Source of the DNA: Druceiella hillmani
Lineage: Eukaryota > Arthropoda > Insecta > Lepidoptera > Hepialidae
DNA: 64,000 nucleotides
Reading direction: 5' to 3'
NCBI GenBank assembly: GCA_039881145.1
Contig: JAYKKI010000003.1
Coordinates: forward strand, 9,259,501 to 9,323,500
The position numbers and the translations under genes were made by a program. This document shows, one piece after another, positions 22,001 through 33,420 of this stretch. The notes beneath the pieces were generated by a model. It searched no databases. It saw only the letters and a program-made list of their open reading frames with translations, and was not told the origin of the DNA. The number at the start of each line of letters is the position of its first letter. The first letter of the stretch is position 1.

Positions 22001-25000
22001 AAACACTAACATAACCAATACATTTCTCATTAACTTACCTATTAAATCTTTTTCTACCACATGAAACCCACTTTGAAAATGTATCTTAATCTATCGTAAT
22101 CTAAAAATTGTTGAAATTGATCCTGAAATAGAAATATCGTCACAATTGTTATTTAATTATGTACAAAGCAAAACCATTTCATTATACATCTAATGTTATT
22201 GATGTTTTAATATTTATAATACCTACAAATATCTGTGCAAAACAGAAACAAATTAAATACAGTTTTACCTTGAATACGAGGATCGGCGGTTATTGTGCTA
22301 ACGTTTTCTTCACGATGTTATGAATAAATTTTAACTTTAAATTTGCTTGTGAATTGCAATTATTTTAGCTTAAAAGATTAGTTTCGGAGCCAATATCGAA
22401 TTTCGTTTTATTATTGTATTAAATTGTTAGGGGTATATTTGTTTACGATTTATTTCAAAATTTATTTTTATATTTCATTCACTTTTCCGTATGAAAAGAA
22501 TATTTAGGAGGGAGTTGTAAAATTTTATACGGATCGTTCTGCATTATTTCTAAATATAGTTTTGCTCTTAAAATTATTGTTACCTTACGTTTGTATCTCT
22601 TTTTATTATCTTATTACAGATCGAGGAAATGACGAGTTTGACTTTTTTGTTACATTATGTTCTTTTTCTTCCGTAACTCTTTATTTTGAAGTATCGTTAG
22701 AAAAGGATTTGACTTAAGAAAATGACGTAATAAAAATAAAAGGTTTTTAATAATACTTATTCATGAAGGGATTTCTCAAATAAACAAATCTATTTTCCAC
22801 ATATTATTTCCATTAATAATATTAATGAACTACTGTACGATTAAATGCTAATCTTTCTCTTTCTGGCTGTACAGCACAATTCGATAGAAATTGGAGTTAT
22901 TTTCGTAATTTAAATTCTATTTGATTATTACAACAAACGATAAATGTTTTAAGTATGTAAAACTCTCCCTTGTATCATTTGATAAATACGTATGAATTAA
23001 AAGTAAAGTAGATTTTTTTTAGTTTAGTAGAGCAAATACATTTCTTACAAATTTTGACATAGCTTTATCGAAAATATTATATGCATAATTATCAAATACG
23101 AAAGGTAATTTACCAAAAAAATGTTAATATAGTATTTGAGTTTAAAAATAAATCATCTGTTCTCAGTATTTTACGTGCCTGTAAAATTTTACTTTCTTTT
23201 CAAAGATTAAAAAAACGATATAACTTGTTATGTCTATCAATTTAAATAGTAACAGTATTTTTTATATACTTTAGAAAACATATTATTTTAAATTTGCGCC
23301 GTAATTAAAATAGAGAAAATAAACAAAATATATTTCATAGTTTAAAAAAAATTATCTGTGTGCTCATCTATTTGACATTAGATATATAAACTGTAAGTTT
23401 AGATATGGCATTGATTTAACTTGAGTTTTTAAATATTTTCGGCTTCTGTCTGGCTATAAAACAAAACTATGAGACCAAGTAATACTAAAGATGAGAAAAT
23501 TTACGAAATGTTTATCTAAAGTAAATAAAATTAAAATTAGTGTTAAATAATTTATATTCCTGTATGCAGTATAATACAAATGAAAGCTATAACTTCAGAA
23601 ATTTATCTATTATATACATTATATTAAAAAGCAATGTTAAAAAGTGTACGTATTTTGGAAAATCTATTAAAATTTTAGGGTATGTTTACTATTGATATAC
23701 TATAAGCAATAAAAAGTACACTAATTATGATTAAAGGCATATTTTCCATATAAATGAATGTGTTTTAATTTATATGCTTCTTATTCATTCCTTCTCTATT
23801 TTAATGTTTTTTTTGTATTTTATTATTCTATGTTAAAAGCTATTAGATGGAACGTATTGTAATGTAGCGGTAACACTGACTTCCGGCAATGAATTTGATT
23901 TTGCTTGCAATGAATTTGATGTTGCTTCTTTGTATAATTAATATAATTATAATTTAAAAATGTTACATATTTATTTATTGACTGTAATGAAAACTATATA
24001 TGATAGGATTATGGAGCAGTTTAACTAAAACAATAAGTATAATTGAAAAATTGGACTGTAGATTGTTAAATATATTTCAATATTAAGTAATATGAAAGAT
24101 GAAAAAATGAGTTCGAATGGAAGATGGACAAAAATGGGACTCGATTTTTGGAAACTTTCGTCGAAGGTATTTTTTGGTGCCGTAATATGATTGATTTAAA
24201 GTTTTTGCTATTTGAACAGTAAAGGATTTTCATGTATACTTGGGAATAAGTAGGGCATATAAGCTTTCAAAGCGGAACCGAAATCAGTGAGCAGACAAAT
24301 TTTTAAATTTACCAATAATACAATTGGACTGTGAAAATGGTTTAATATATTAAATTATGAGCGTATTTTCTGAAGACGAATTTTAGAAATTATGTTATTT
24401 GTTTCCGTTTAAATTCCACTTCCATCCTGAATTTAATTTAAAATTAATTTTTAGATTAGATTCCAAATTAAGTAATATAATAAATATTTTAATGTAATAT
24501 AATTTATACATATTTTAAATTATATTACATCTATTCGCTATCTTGTTGAAAGCTTGTTATGTACTTCCATCATTTATTAATTGTTATGAACAAAATCATT
24601 GCACCTAAACCTCTAGAAGTGAATTTATTAATTTTTAATATATTGTAAGTCTCGGTACTCGGGTATTCCTGATTCATATATCACTGTGAATTGTACCACT
24701 TTTACTAAATTACAGAACGAAATGACGAGTCTAATTGTTATATACAGTCGTTTGTAGCGTTGAGTTATTTTTGCCGTAATTATTTAAATTTTGTGTAACC
24801 AATGTTGGTTACATTTGTTCCATTTATGTACAATGTTTGATGCGTAGTTATCATTGTTGTAATGTCTATTTTGTGTCCGATTGGTACACTTTTCCAATAA
24901 GTAAAGTGTTTGGGATAAAACATTTCAATTCATAATAACTTTTCCTTTATATATCTTTTTTCTTATCTGAACAGCGATCTTTTCTTTCAATATTTTTTTC

Positions 25001-25640
25001 AACTCATAAATATGTGAAAATAGTGCCAAATTTAAAACATATTATAAATATAATTTTTCTCTTTAAACGCCGTCTTAATACGGCCATCTAATGGATTCCG
25101 GAGTTAAGTATTATTTTATCGGAAGCGACGGTACACTTGCGTCAAGCTTTAATCCCGTGCCCTATGGGGGCCCTAGAAACTCCTTTTAACTATATTTGAT
25201 TAGACAGTCATTTAGAAAAAAACATTAGGTACAGCCGTCTGTAGGTCTTTTACTCCATGCTTTTCAGGATTATTATCATTAGCCTAGATACTATTAGAGG
25301 AATTGTAATAATTCTAGTTGTATTGATAATAAACTACAATAATTATTACCCTTATCAAATCTACCGTCGTCTTTTATTTCCCAATTTTTTAACCCAAAAC
25401 CATGTCCGGAAAATTACCATGTTCGGAAAAGTATCGTTAAAGTTAGGAAAAAAATTGCATTTACTTTGACGGCTTTTTTTAAAGTGTCCAAAAAATTATA
25501 ATGACACTTAAATTTACTTGCAATATTGCAGGTATTTACTGATAATAACTTTGAGACCTACTTTTAGAAAATCTATAGGTAAGTTGTATATGAGAATAAC
25601 AACATAGTAATATAAAAATACAAAATATGTCTTCTTTATA
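19010..25640. other. Unit A-specific stretch without recognisable content
   Basis: Unit B has only about 0.7 kb (40,310-41,050) between the flanking homologous blocks, so most of this was inserted in A or deleted from B. I see a CA/CG-rich run at 20,750-20,787, a small hairpin at 19,680-19,706, an AT-rich hairpin at 24,492-24,530 and a GC-richer island at 25,070-25,190. No gene, RNA or transposon family was recognised. Confidence 0.5.
20750..20787. repeat. CA/CG-type simple repeat
   Basis: A run of CACGCACACACAC, CTCGCACGCTCGCACTC and ACACAG, alternating purine-pyrimidine in large part. Confidence 0.85.
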
Positions 25641-25998
25641 TAAACTGTTACCTTTCAGAATACGGTCAAAATCTAAACGAGCCCGCAGTTCTATCCATTT
25701 ACATCTTGTTTATGTAAGTCAATGGAACGCTACAACCATATCCTCACGGAAAAAAACTTAGTATCAGGAATCGCGGTTCATTATAAATTTAATGCGAGTG
25801 TGTAGCAGTGGGTTCGGTTAATTGATTTCGTCAGTTGTCAATGTTTACAAGTAATTATACCCATGTTTGGCAACGTACGCTTCGTTGTCATCTGTGGGTG
25901 TCATTATTTGTTGATGTTAGATATTTTAATATGCTATTGTGTAATTCACATTTTTTAAAAGAATTTAAATTTGCCTTTACAAGGAAGAGGTATGAAAT

Positions 25999-26112
25999 AA
26001 TATATTTTTAGTTTGTTGCATTGTTGCATGATTATTCAATATATATCTAAATCTATCGATTTAGATATATGTTGAATAATCATGCAACAATGCAACAAAC
26101 TAAAAATATATT
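25999..26112. repeat. 55-bp inverted repeat with 4-base loop
   Basis: Arms 25,999-26,053 and 26,058-26,112 are nearly perfect (one mismatch seen) around a TATC loop. The left arm alone has a diverged counterpart in unit B (about 41,432-41,475), and the right arm has none. A transcript would give a long tight hairpin; origin by local template switching is likely. Confidence 0.9.
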
Positions 26113-26665
26113 CAAAAGAACATAGCGGCCGAGGTAAACTATCAAAAGAAAAACCATTTTAAGTTTGGACTATAAAAAATCAGCATTTTTCTGCTGTTAA
26201 TTTAATCACAATTACCTAGAAAATAAAAATTGTAATACATTCGGTAATTTTAACGTCATTTACCTTCTTTCATTTTTATAGACGGCCATTATGCCTTTGT
26301 TAAAAGCTGCTGATAAAATGTATTAATATATACACGAGCACCATACAAAATTGAAGCCTAGAAGGTAAATTAATTCGAAGGGATATTTACATAATTATAT
26401 TGTTAGCTTAAAAATGTGTAATGATTTGTCACCAAAAAAAATTCATGTAATAATAATTTTAATAAGAAATTTTGTTACAAGTTGTACACTAACTTTCTAT
26501 TTAAGCGCATGTGAACTTTAGCATAATTAATAGGTGTTACTATTGATATATAATTATTGATATTGTTACAATGAAATAAGTAAATTATTGATAAATTAAT
26601 TTGTCTATAAAATTGAAGGTAATAAATTGAATTAATATATATTGTAATATAAACACAAAATTAAC

Positions 26666-26782
26666 AATTAAATGAAACTAAGTGATGTAGTATTATTTCT
26701 ACTTTCTTTACATAATTACGTCACATAGTTTCATTTAATTGTCAATAATTAATTTCTGAAAAATTAACGCCAAATATATTCA
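26666..26782 (+). mobile_element. Foldback element copy 2 with long target duplication
   Basis: It starts AATTAAATGAAACTAAGTG, folds with the inverse arm ending CATTTAATTG (26,732-26,741), and continues with an unpaired tail ending CCAAATATATTCA at 26,782. It is flanked by ATAAACACAAAATTAAC (26,649-26,665) and ATAAACACAAAAATTAAC (26,783-26,800). Unit B has a single counterpart ATAAACAAAAAATAAAC (43,601-43,617), which is the empty site. The inner part of the fold, including the ribozyme-like core, is deleted in this copy. Confidence 0.8.
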
Positions 26783-26930
26783 ATAAACACAAAAATTAAC
26801 TAAATTGTTATGATTAGGAGTTACTTATTTGCATCATTCTCAATCAATTTATTTTAAAGAAAAAAATTCACAAATAAATGTAGTTCACTAAGATTTCGAT
26901 TTAGTCTATTGATTGAAGCAAACATTCCTA

Positions 26931-26970
26931 TAAAGTGCTGAAGAAGTGGACTGCCTTCTTCAGCACTTTA
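26931..26970. repeat. 16-bp perfect hairpin, loop of 8
   Basis: TAAAGTGCTGAAGAAG (26,931-26,946) and its exact complement (26,955-26,970) flank TGGACTGC. No such hairpin exists at the paralogous position in unit B (about 43,765). Confidence 0.92.
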
Positions 26971-27312
26971 CATAGTCGTACACGTAAAATCTAGTAAATT
27001 AAAAATTTATTACAAATAATTATATTTTAATAACTATCTTGTACAAAATAGTTTTATTTATGTATAATAAACAAAACAAAATATATCATTTTAATAGAAA
27101 ATACATGCACTAAAAAATGTCAGTCGAAACAACGAATGCTTAGACTTCAAAAACTATATATGAAAGTTATATGTCAAGGGTTAAATAACACATGATAATA
27201 GGTTGCAAATATGAAAAAAAAAACTAAATTGAAGTGACAGAAAATAAGTAAATTTAAGACAGTTTAAGACATATAAAAGCTTTCTTGAATCTTATACATA
27301 CAAAAACACAAA

Positions 27313-27323
<11 letters not shown>

Positions 27324-27369
<46 letters not shown>

Positions 27370-27390
27370 TGTCTATATATATATATATAA
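27324..27390. repeat. (TA)n microsatellite
   Basis: A TA run interrupted by ACATATATGTC. The equivalent place in B near 45,155 has only GTATATATG. Confidence 0.9.
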
Positions 27391-28258
27391 AATGTTAAAT
27401 TTTTTTATAACCTTAGTCTCTATTTAACAAAATGCTGTAAAAGAAAAGCAAGAAATACTTAAAACTAGACTAGGTTTGGTCTTTATCATAAGTCTCCTGA
27501 GTATAAAATGTCCATACTCCACATCCATTGAGACAGTCATAAAGTATTCTGATATTAACATTTACGCCTGAGACCATATGAAAACGAAGTTGGTACTACA
27601 GATATCTGCTGAAGGAAAATGTTTTGTTAGTTCTTATTACACAACACAGAAGAACTTATGTAAGAAAAAATAATCTGCTCGACAAGAAACTGCGAATTTC
27701 TTATCGATTTCCTTTTGGTACACCCATTGTTTTCTTTACGTGCTGTTGAAACGTTATGTTATTTTCGACAGGCGTGTTATTCAGCGACACATAGCTCGAT
27801 TAATATTATACCCTTGTCTAATCGAGTTTAATGCTTGTAGACGAAGATATACCAAAAGATTAAGAGCCCTTCTCTTGTTTTTTATAGATGAATTTTCATC
27901 AGCCATAAGTATTAACCCTTTATTTTAGTATTTGATTACCATAATCATACTTACGACAATTGGAATAATCTACATGTAAAAGAAGTTAGATTTCAAGAAA
28001 TTGAATTCTAATAGATCAGTTCCAAATGTGAAAATGAAAAATGATAAATATAGACCCAGTAGAATTTATCAAAACTTGCAATTGAGGTTCCATTCTATAT
28101 TACCCAGAAAAAAAAAATTCACTCGCTTAATTTTGCTTGTTAAGGGAAGTATACTAAATATTTTTTTTTTAAATATTTTACTCCATTTAATTTTTATTCA
28201 CAATTAAATGAAGGTACGTGAGGTGGTATATCTTATTCTACTTTATTTAAATTATTAA

Positions 28259-28299
28259 CCACGAGCTAGGTTTCGTTACATGACAACATCGTCAGATGG
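28259..28299 (-). ncRNA. Hammerhead-ribozyme-like motif (left arm of copy 3)
   Basis: On the minus strand: a CCAU closing strand, CUGACGA, an extra U, stem GUUGU-CAU-GUAAC, GAAA, then CCUAGCUC and GUGG. Stem I pairs CCAU with GUGG (one wobble). The GUC cleavage triplet seen in the other arm is CUC here and stem III has a mismatch, so this copy is probably inactive. The extra U before stem II departs from the canonical core. Confidence 0.35.
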
Positions 28300-28353
28300 G
28301 CAATTTGTAGAACTGTATCTCTCTCTTATTCTAGCATTCTCTTCAAATTGCCC

Positions 28354-28394
28354 ACCTGAAGATGTTGTCATAGAGCGAAACCTAGGTCGTGCTT
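28354..28394 (+). ncRNA. Hammerhead-ribozyme-like motif (right arm of copy 3)
   Basis: CCAC, CUGAAGA (28,358-28,364), a degenerate stem II, GAAA (28,379-28,382), CCUAGGUC with a canonical GUC cleavage triplet, then GUGC. Stem I pairs three bases and stem III is two C-G pairs plus A-U, as short as in minimal type I hammerheads of retroelements. The damaged stem II and the extra U make activity doubtful. Confidence 0.35.
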
Positions 28395-28944
28395 AATAAT
28401 TTCAATAAAGTAGATATGATACCACGTCTCGCACCCTTTAGTTGTCAATAAAAATTAAGTGATAATGAATTTCTACAAAATAAACGACAAATATATTCAA
28501 TATTTTATTACATGATAACTGAGATCTCTGTCTACAGCATTTACTTACTAAATTATACATAAAAGTCTGAAACTGTGGAAATTGTAAAATTGTGACCAAA
28601 GTATTTTTACTCCGGAACTCACTAAAAATAGTCACAATATTAACAGTAATTTTTCTCAAAAATGCGGTTGGAAATATAAGGCGAATTGCGGAGTTAGGTG
28701 CATGGCAGTTTGTTTAATAAAAATTAATGATTCTTGATAAAATATATTAAGAATATATTTCTTAACAAATATGAAAATATTAGATCTTTACTTGCTATAT
28801 AATATTAAGATATTTATATTTTCCCCAAAGTATAAATTAGACTAATTTAATAAATAATTATTATGTAAATTATAACTTTCATAATTAATTAGTTTAAATT
28901 AAATACTTTGTCGTATAAATTCAGTAATATCTAATAAAAAAATT

Positions 28945-29580
28945 GATAAATCGGGCCAATCTAGAGTCGAACTCGTACCCAAAGAGTTCTGTAACACCAA
29001 ATAATAAATTTATAAGTTTTTATTTCTCAAAGATACCGTGAAAAACAAAGTTATTTCTGCGGTTGGTACCGAAAGAATCACGTATCACAAAAAATTCGCA
29101 ACATTTTTTACACAGAGCAATTTTTGTTTGTTTTTTTAAGTTTAACCACCTTATCAGAATTTTAGTGAGTAGAAGTGAGTTGAAAACTTAAAAAAGGGAC
29201 AGACACACTTATTAATACTTTAGAAGCTTATATCTTACTAATTATTGACTTAATTGAGAGGTTATTTTGCAACCTGTATATCATTTTTAAGACCTATCTA
29301 ACGTTACCCCAAACGCTTATGTGCGCTAGATTACATGTATGATTACCTTAGTTCATGTACATAATTATTATGCCATCCATGTTATTTTTTTTTCATAATT
29401 CCAATATTTCTTTGTATAGCGGTTCAAAGAATACTCCTACCATCCTAATTTCATCCATGTACTACTAATAGTCTCCGAATAAAATAACTGTAACTTGCGA
29501 ACAGATAGACGTACAGACAAATAGATGGACTGGACGCAATTATAAAGGTTCCGTTTTTGCAATTTGGCTACGGAAACCTA
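28945..29580 (+). repeat. Interspersed CCGGCC...GGTTCCG repeat, longest copy
   Basis: It starts AATCGGGCCAATCTAGAGTCG with ACTCGTACCCAAAGAGTTC and ends with ACAGATAGACGTACAGACAA, GGTTCCGTTTTTGCAATTTG and GCTACGGAAACCTA. From memory this order (start motif, ACAGACGGAC-like run, GGGTTCCGTTTTTACC, TACGGAACCCTAA) is that of a short interspersed repeat widespread in insects. The unit A copy at 430-550 is internally deleted. Confidence 0.6.
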
Positions 29581-32500
29581 AATAAATAAAAAATGCAAAA
29601 AATATTCAAAGTAAAGCACTTGCAGACGAAAAACTTTTCTATATTTTAAATCATGTTTTTCTAAAAAATACGTTTTTCTATTAACTTTAGTAAGTAGTTA
29701 AATATATTCAGAACATAATTAAAAAGTAGATATTGGTTTGTACGGAAAAGAACAAGAATTTGAAGTCACGATAGGGAACATAGATTATTCATATAAGTTC
29801 CGATTACGTTAATATCTGTAACACATGTAAAATTTGCATTTTGTGTACTAAATGCATTCCTTATCTTTTTTTTATTAAATTATCTAAACATAAAGATCAC
29901 TTCTATTTATCACCTTTTATTGGGACGATGTTTCAGGATGGTAATTTATTTTTTTAAAAATGCATGTAAACTACAACAATATCGAACGTACTTTTATTGC
30001 TAAAATGGGCTTCGCTAGGTTATTTTTCAGAATTAGATATAACCTTATGTCTACTTCTTAATATAGTTACTGAAAATCAAAAGTATTGCTTTAAATATAT
30101 TAAAATTGACAGTTCATATTAAAGCAGTGTTGAGAAGAATTCAATATAAATTATTTTCTATCATAATTTTAACGTGTTATACTGCATTTTACTATTAAGT
30201 TGATTTACATATGTTAATTAAGTACTTATACGTATAATGGTCAAACAAATAATAATAAATAAATTAATGTATAAACAATTTCTTTCCTAAATGGTTCATC
30301 AAATTCGTGATTGAGAAAAATATTGCGTATTAATCAATACATTCCTAAACTCGATATGATCGCCATCCTTCGGACAACACTGACTTATTTCATTAGCGGA
30401 GCTAATTACCCGTAACAACGTAACGAAACTGTGTAGTTCCTAGTAATTTGCTTATTTTGTAAACGTAATTCATTGGTTATGTTTTACATAAGGTACTTAT
30501 GAAATTATCTGGCAGAGACGGAATATACGGGCCGTACCACACGTTAACTGACAAGGTTAAATATACTCACTGCGGTACGATCCACTTGTTTCATTATGGT
30601 AATATATAAATCGTTCATTTGTTTGATTAATAAATACTGTACCCTCAAGATGTTTGCAAAATTATTTTTGAAGCAGCGTTCTGGGATTAGTGCATATACT
30701 TGTAATGATAATTTTAAAATAGATGATGCTGTGATATTTTTGCATGGTACTGTTACGGAACTATTTCGCAGAAATACCATAACGATGTACCGAGTACTGT
30801 ACAGTTCCATGAAGATATTAAAAGAGAGGGGTAAAAAAGCACTCCTGAAAGCAAAAGTTTTAGCTGATAAAAAGCAAGATTTCTTACTTTCTACTGTAAA
30901 ATATTCCAAAGAAATTAAAATGATATTTCGAAGCGCTCAACTATTCTTCCATTATTTCCTCCTGAATAGACAGAGAAGAACACATGTTAAAGTAATGATA
31001 TAGGCAGATGCATTTTGACAATATTCATAAGTATTTATTAGGAGCTAAACCTAAGTGATAGGGAAACCCTTAAGTTAGCGAAATAAGAACATGCTATTGA
31101 AACAATTAAGAATATTGTTTAAAATAAAAAAATCATGTATACCATTTATTTTGGAATACTACTATTGAATATGAAAGAAGGGAATAAATCCTTGATATTT
31201 TTGAAGAGTCGCTTTGGAAGTAAAGAAAGGTTTCCTCTAAATGATTTGACAGTCTTTTCAGAAAAGAGTTTCCATTTAAATTTTATTTACCTGTTTTAGA
31301 TTCTTGTAACTCAAATAAAAAAAACTCATGTTTCCATCCTTCTCTCCATCTATAACAGTCAATTTTTATTTTATATCATTCAACGTATGAACGTGAAACT
31401 TGGAAAGTGATTAGGCACATTGAACCGTGTTAAGTATTATACATACAAACTCAATAATATTTATTTAGAAAATTGTGTATTTACATAGAAATAGTGAGAC
31501 AAATAAGGCAAAATTTCCTTATTTCCTTTTGTATGTAAACATTTGAAAATATAGGTTATGAAGATTTCAAAATTTTTTTTTTGAAAGACAGTTCTAGTAA
31601 TATGATATGCATCAACTCCCTACGCTCTCCAAAATCTCAAGGTGAAAATTATAAAAAAAGCTCGTCAAAAAAAGCTCGTAAAAGCTTGACCTAAAATTTA
31701 CCGGATTGTTATAGCAGAGGTTTTAAATTTCGTAGTTAATGTTAAAGCTATTTTGCACCATTGAAAGATGCACTGGGCAATTTATTCACAAGGTGAAAAT
31801 CATGTTAATATTTGTGTCTAGTATAACATAAACATATTTATATATGTGAATGTGTGGACATAAACCTTGTTTATGCATGTATAGAAGATTCGTAATGTGA
31901 ATTATAATTCACTCGTTCTGAATAAGTTTTGCATACTTGTATTCAACATTACATGAATAATTTTCGTATCAATACATTATGCGTATGCCTTCTAATCATT
32001 TCATTTATCATAAGTAATTCCACCTGGGCATATCCAAGCTCATTTGGTCCAAGAAAATAAATCAAGTGTGGAATGAACGTAGAAAATTATTGTTACATGC
32101 GTAATACTGAATTCATCATAATTATGAAAGCAATTATGACTCAAAGAGTAGAAATAGAATCAGAAATCTTACTATAATAGGTAATTTATTTTTTCAGACA
32201 GAAATATCATACATGACATATTGAAAAAAGGCATTAAAAGAGCTTGCAGGATTGCAATATTTTAGTTAGTAAGTGGTAAATTATTATTTATATTTGATCA
32301 AGCCTTTTTACATCAAACACATAATGTAGAAAAATATTAATATCCTTGAGTAATGATGATAATGCGAATCAACTTTGTAATGCATTACATGTATTTAGGT
32401 TGGTATCGCTTGCTATTTACTCCGCAAATAGTGAATATTTTCATTTGGCGACGCGAGTGTAGATAAAAGAAGATTTATTGAAAAATGTGTCTTTTTTTAA

Positions 32501-33159
32501 TTTAAGGAAAAATTACGTTTTTACTTTCGCGAATATGTTTTACATTCAAATTATTAATTACTTGCAAAACTGTTTAATAATTTCCATATAGATTATTTCA
32601 TCTTCATAATTTTTTAATCTTTAATTGGGCATTGTGAAATAAATAAAACCAATATTGAAAACATAGCTAAATAATTTAAATATAAAACTACTTGAAAAAC
32701 TAAATTTTTTTTATCAATTTATGAACACAATTATCAATTTATGAACACAATTTATTTACACAAACCATATTGTTCGCCCGCATCACTAACTATCATTATC
32801 TGTTCTAAATCGCATGTATTAAATAATATACAATATCCAGAAAAAATGTGTTTATGTTTAAATAACAACTTTCTATAAATTGTGCTTTAAGAAAATTGTT
32901 AAATTTCCACTCAAAGTTAACTGATGATCATTTTGCACGTCCCAGTCTTATAGAATGAGGAATAGGGATGGAAAATGAAAAAGGACTGCCGAGAAAATTA
33001 AATTAAAACTATTATGGATAATAAAGGCACGATAATAACAACATACATACTTGACCGTAATTCACAATAATACAATAAATACTGCACAATTAGAGAATAA
33101 TATTGGATAGAAAACACACGACTACATACAATAATTGCGTCGGCAGACTAAATTAATTA

Positions 33160-33420
33160 GTCAAGCCTATCACCGCGCCCTCTCAATAAGCAGAATAATG
33201 AATGCGTCACGACACCTCCGGAAGTAATCGTACGCAGTCTAACATCGCCACTAAAATGGCATAGTCCGAAAGTCTATACGACGGGTGCTCACTCAGCGAA
33301 GAAAGTCACGTGCGTTTCCATTTCCGCAACGGAATTTTCTACACGCTCGCGTGGATTTGAACAACATTGGGACTGGCTCAAACCTCAAATGTATTTGGGT
33401 GGGATACTGTAATCTTTATA
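33160..33420. promoter_or_regulatory. Conserved noncoding block, unit B copy
   Basis: Counterpart of 7,150-7,410, with GTCACGTGCG, GCGTGGATTTGAACAACATT and the TATTTGGGTGGGATACTG end all kept. It is the closest relative of the A copy. Function is unknown. Confidence 0.45.

Larger units (their letters stand above)
1..28200 (+). repeat. Tandem segmental duplication, unit A (left end outside window)
   Basis: Blocks of this stretch recur in the same order and orientation in units B and C. Anchors by eye: A 15-240 with B 28,510-28,720 and C 45,812-45,995; A 1,345-1,620 with B 30,330-30,590 and C 46,595-46,850; A 6,330-6,700 with B 32,330-32,660 and C 47,640-48,010; A 7,150-7,410 with B 33,160-33,420, C 48,520-48,770 and 51,580-51,830; A 14,281-16,680 with B 37,590-40,300 and C 60,370-61,750; A 25,660-27,930 with B 41,050-45,680. 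Identity ranges from about 75 to 90 percent by eye. A is longer than B because of a copia remnant, a Tigger element and about 9 kb of extra DNA at 16,700-25,640. No conserved exon was recognised in the shared parts. Confidence 0.85.
25650..28200. other. Right end of unit A, noncoding
   Basis: It aligns with B 41,050-45,680 with large insertions in B. Shared anchors include AATGGAACGCTACAA (25,719; 41,067), ATAGACGGCCATTAT (26,278; 41,981) and GCTCGATTAAT near 27,796 and 45,538. It includes foldback copy 2, two hairpins and a (TA)n tract at 27,324-27,390. There is no gene. Confidence 0.6.
28201..28499 (+). mobile_element. Foldback element copy 3, at the unit A/B junction
   Basis: The left arm starts CAATTAAATGAAGGTACGTG, the right arm ends near CACCCTTTAGTTG (28,432-28,444), and the tail ends CGACAAATATATTCA at 28,499. 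Both arms keep the ribozyme-like core: minus strand 28,259-28,299 (CUGACGA) and plus strand 28,354-28,394 (CUGAAGA). Possible imperfect target duplication: AATTTTTATTCA on the left and AATATTTTATTACA on the right. The element sits exactly where unit B begins. Confidence 0.75.

Noticed and set aside
30596..31003. Open frame of 135 codons in unit B, overlapped by a frame of similar length on the other strand (30,544-30,909).
   Set aside because: The aligned parts of units A (about 1,670-1,950) and C (about 46,915-47,000) carry early stops and indels, and no known domain is visible. It is a chance open frame.
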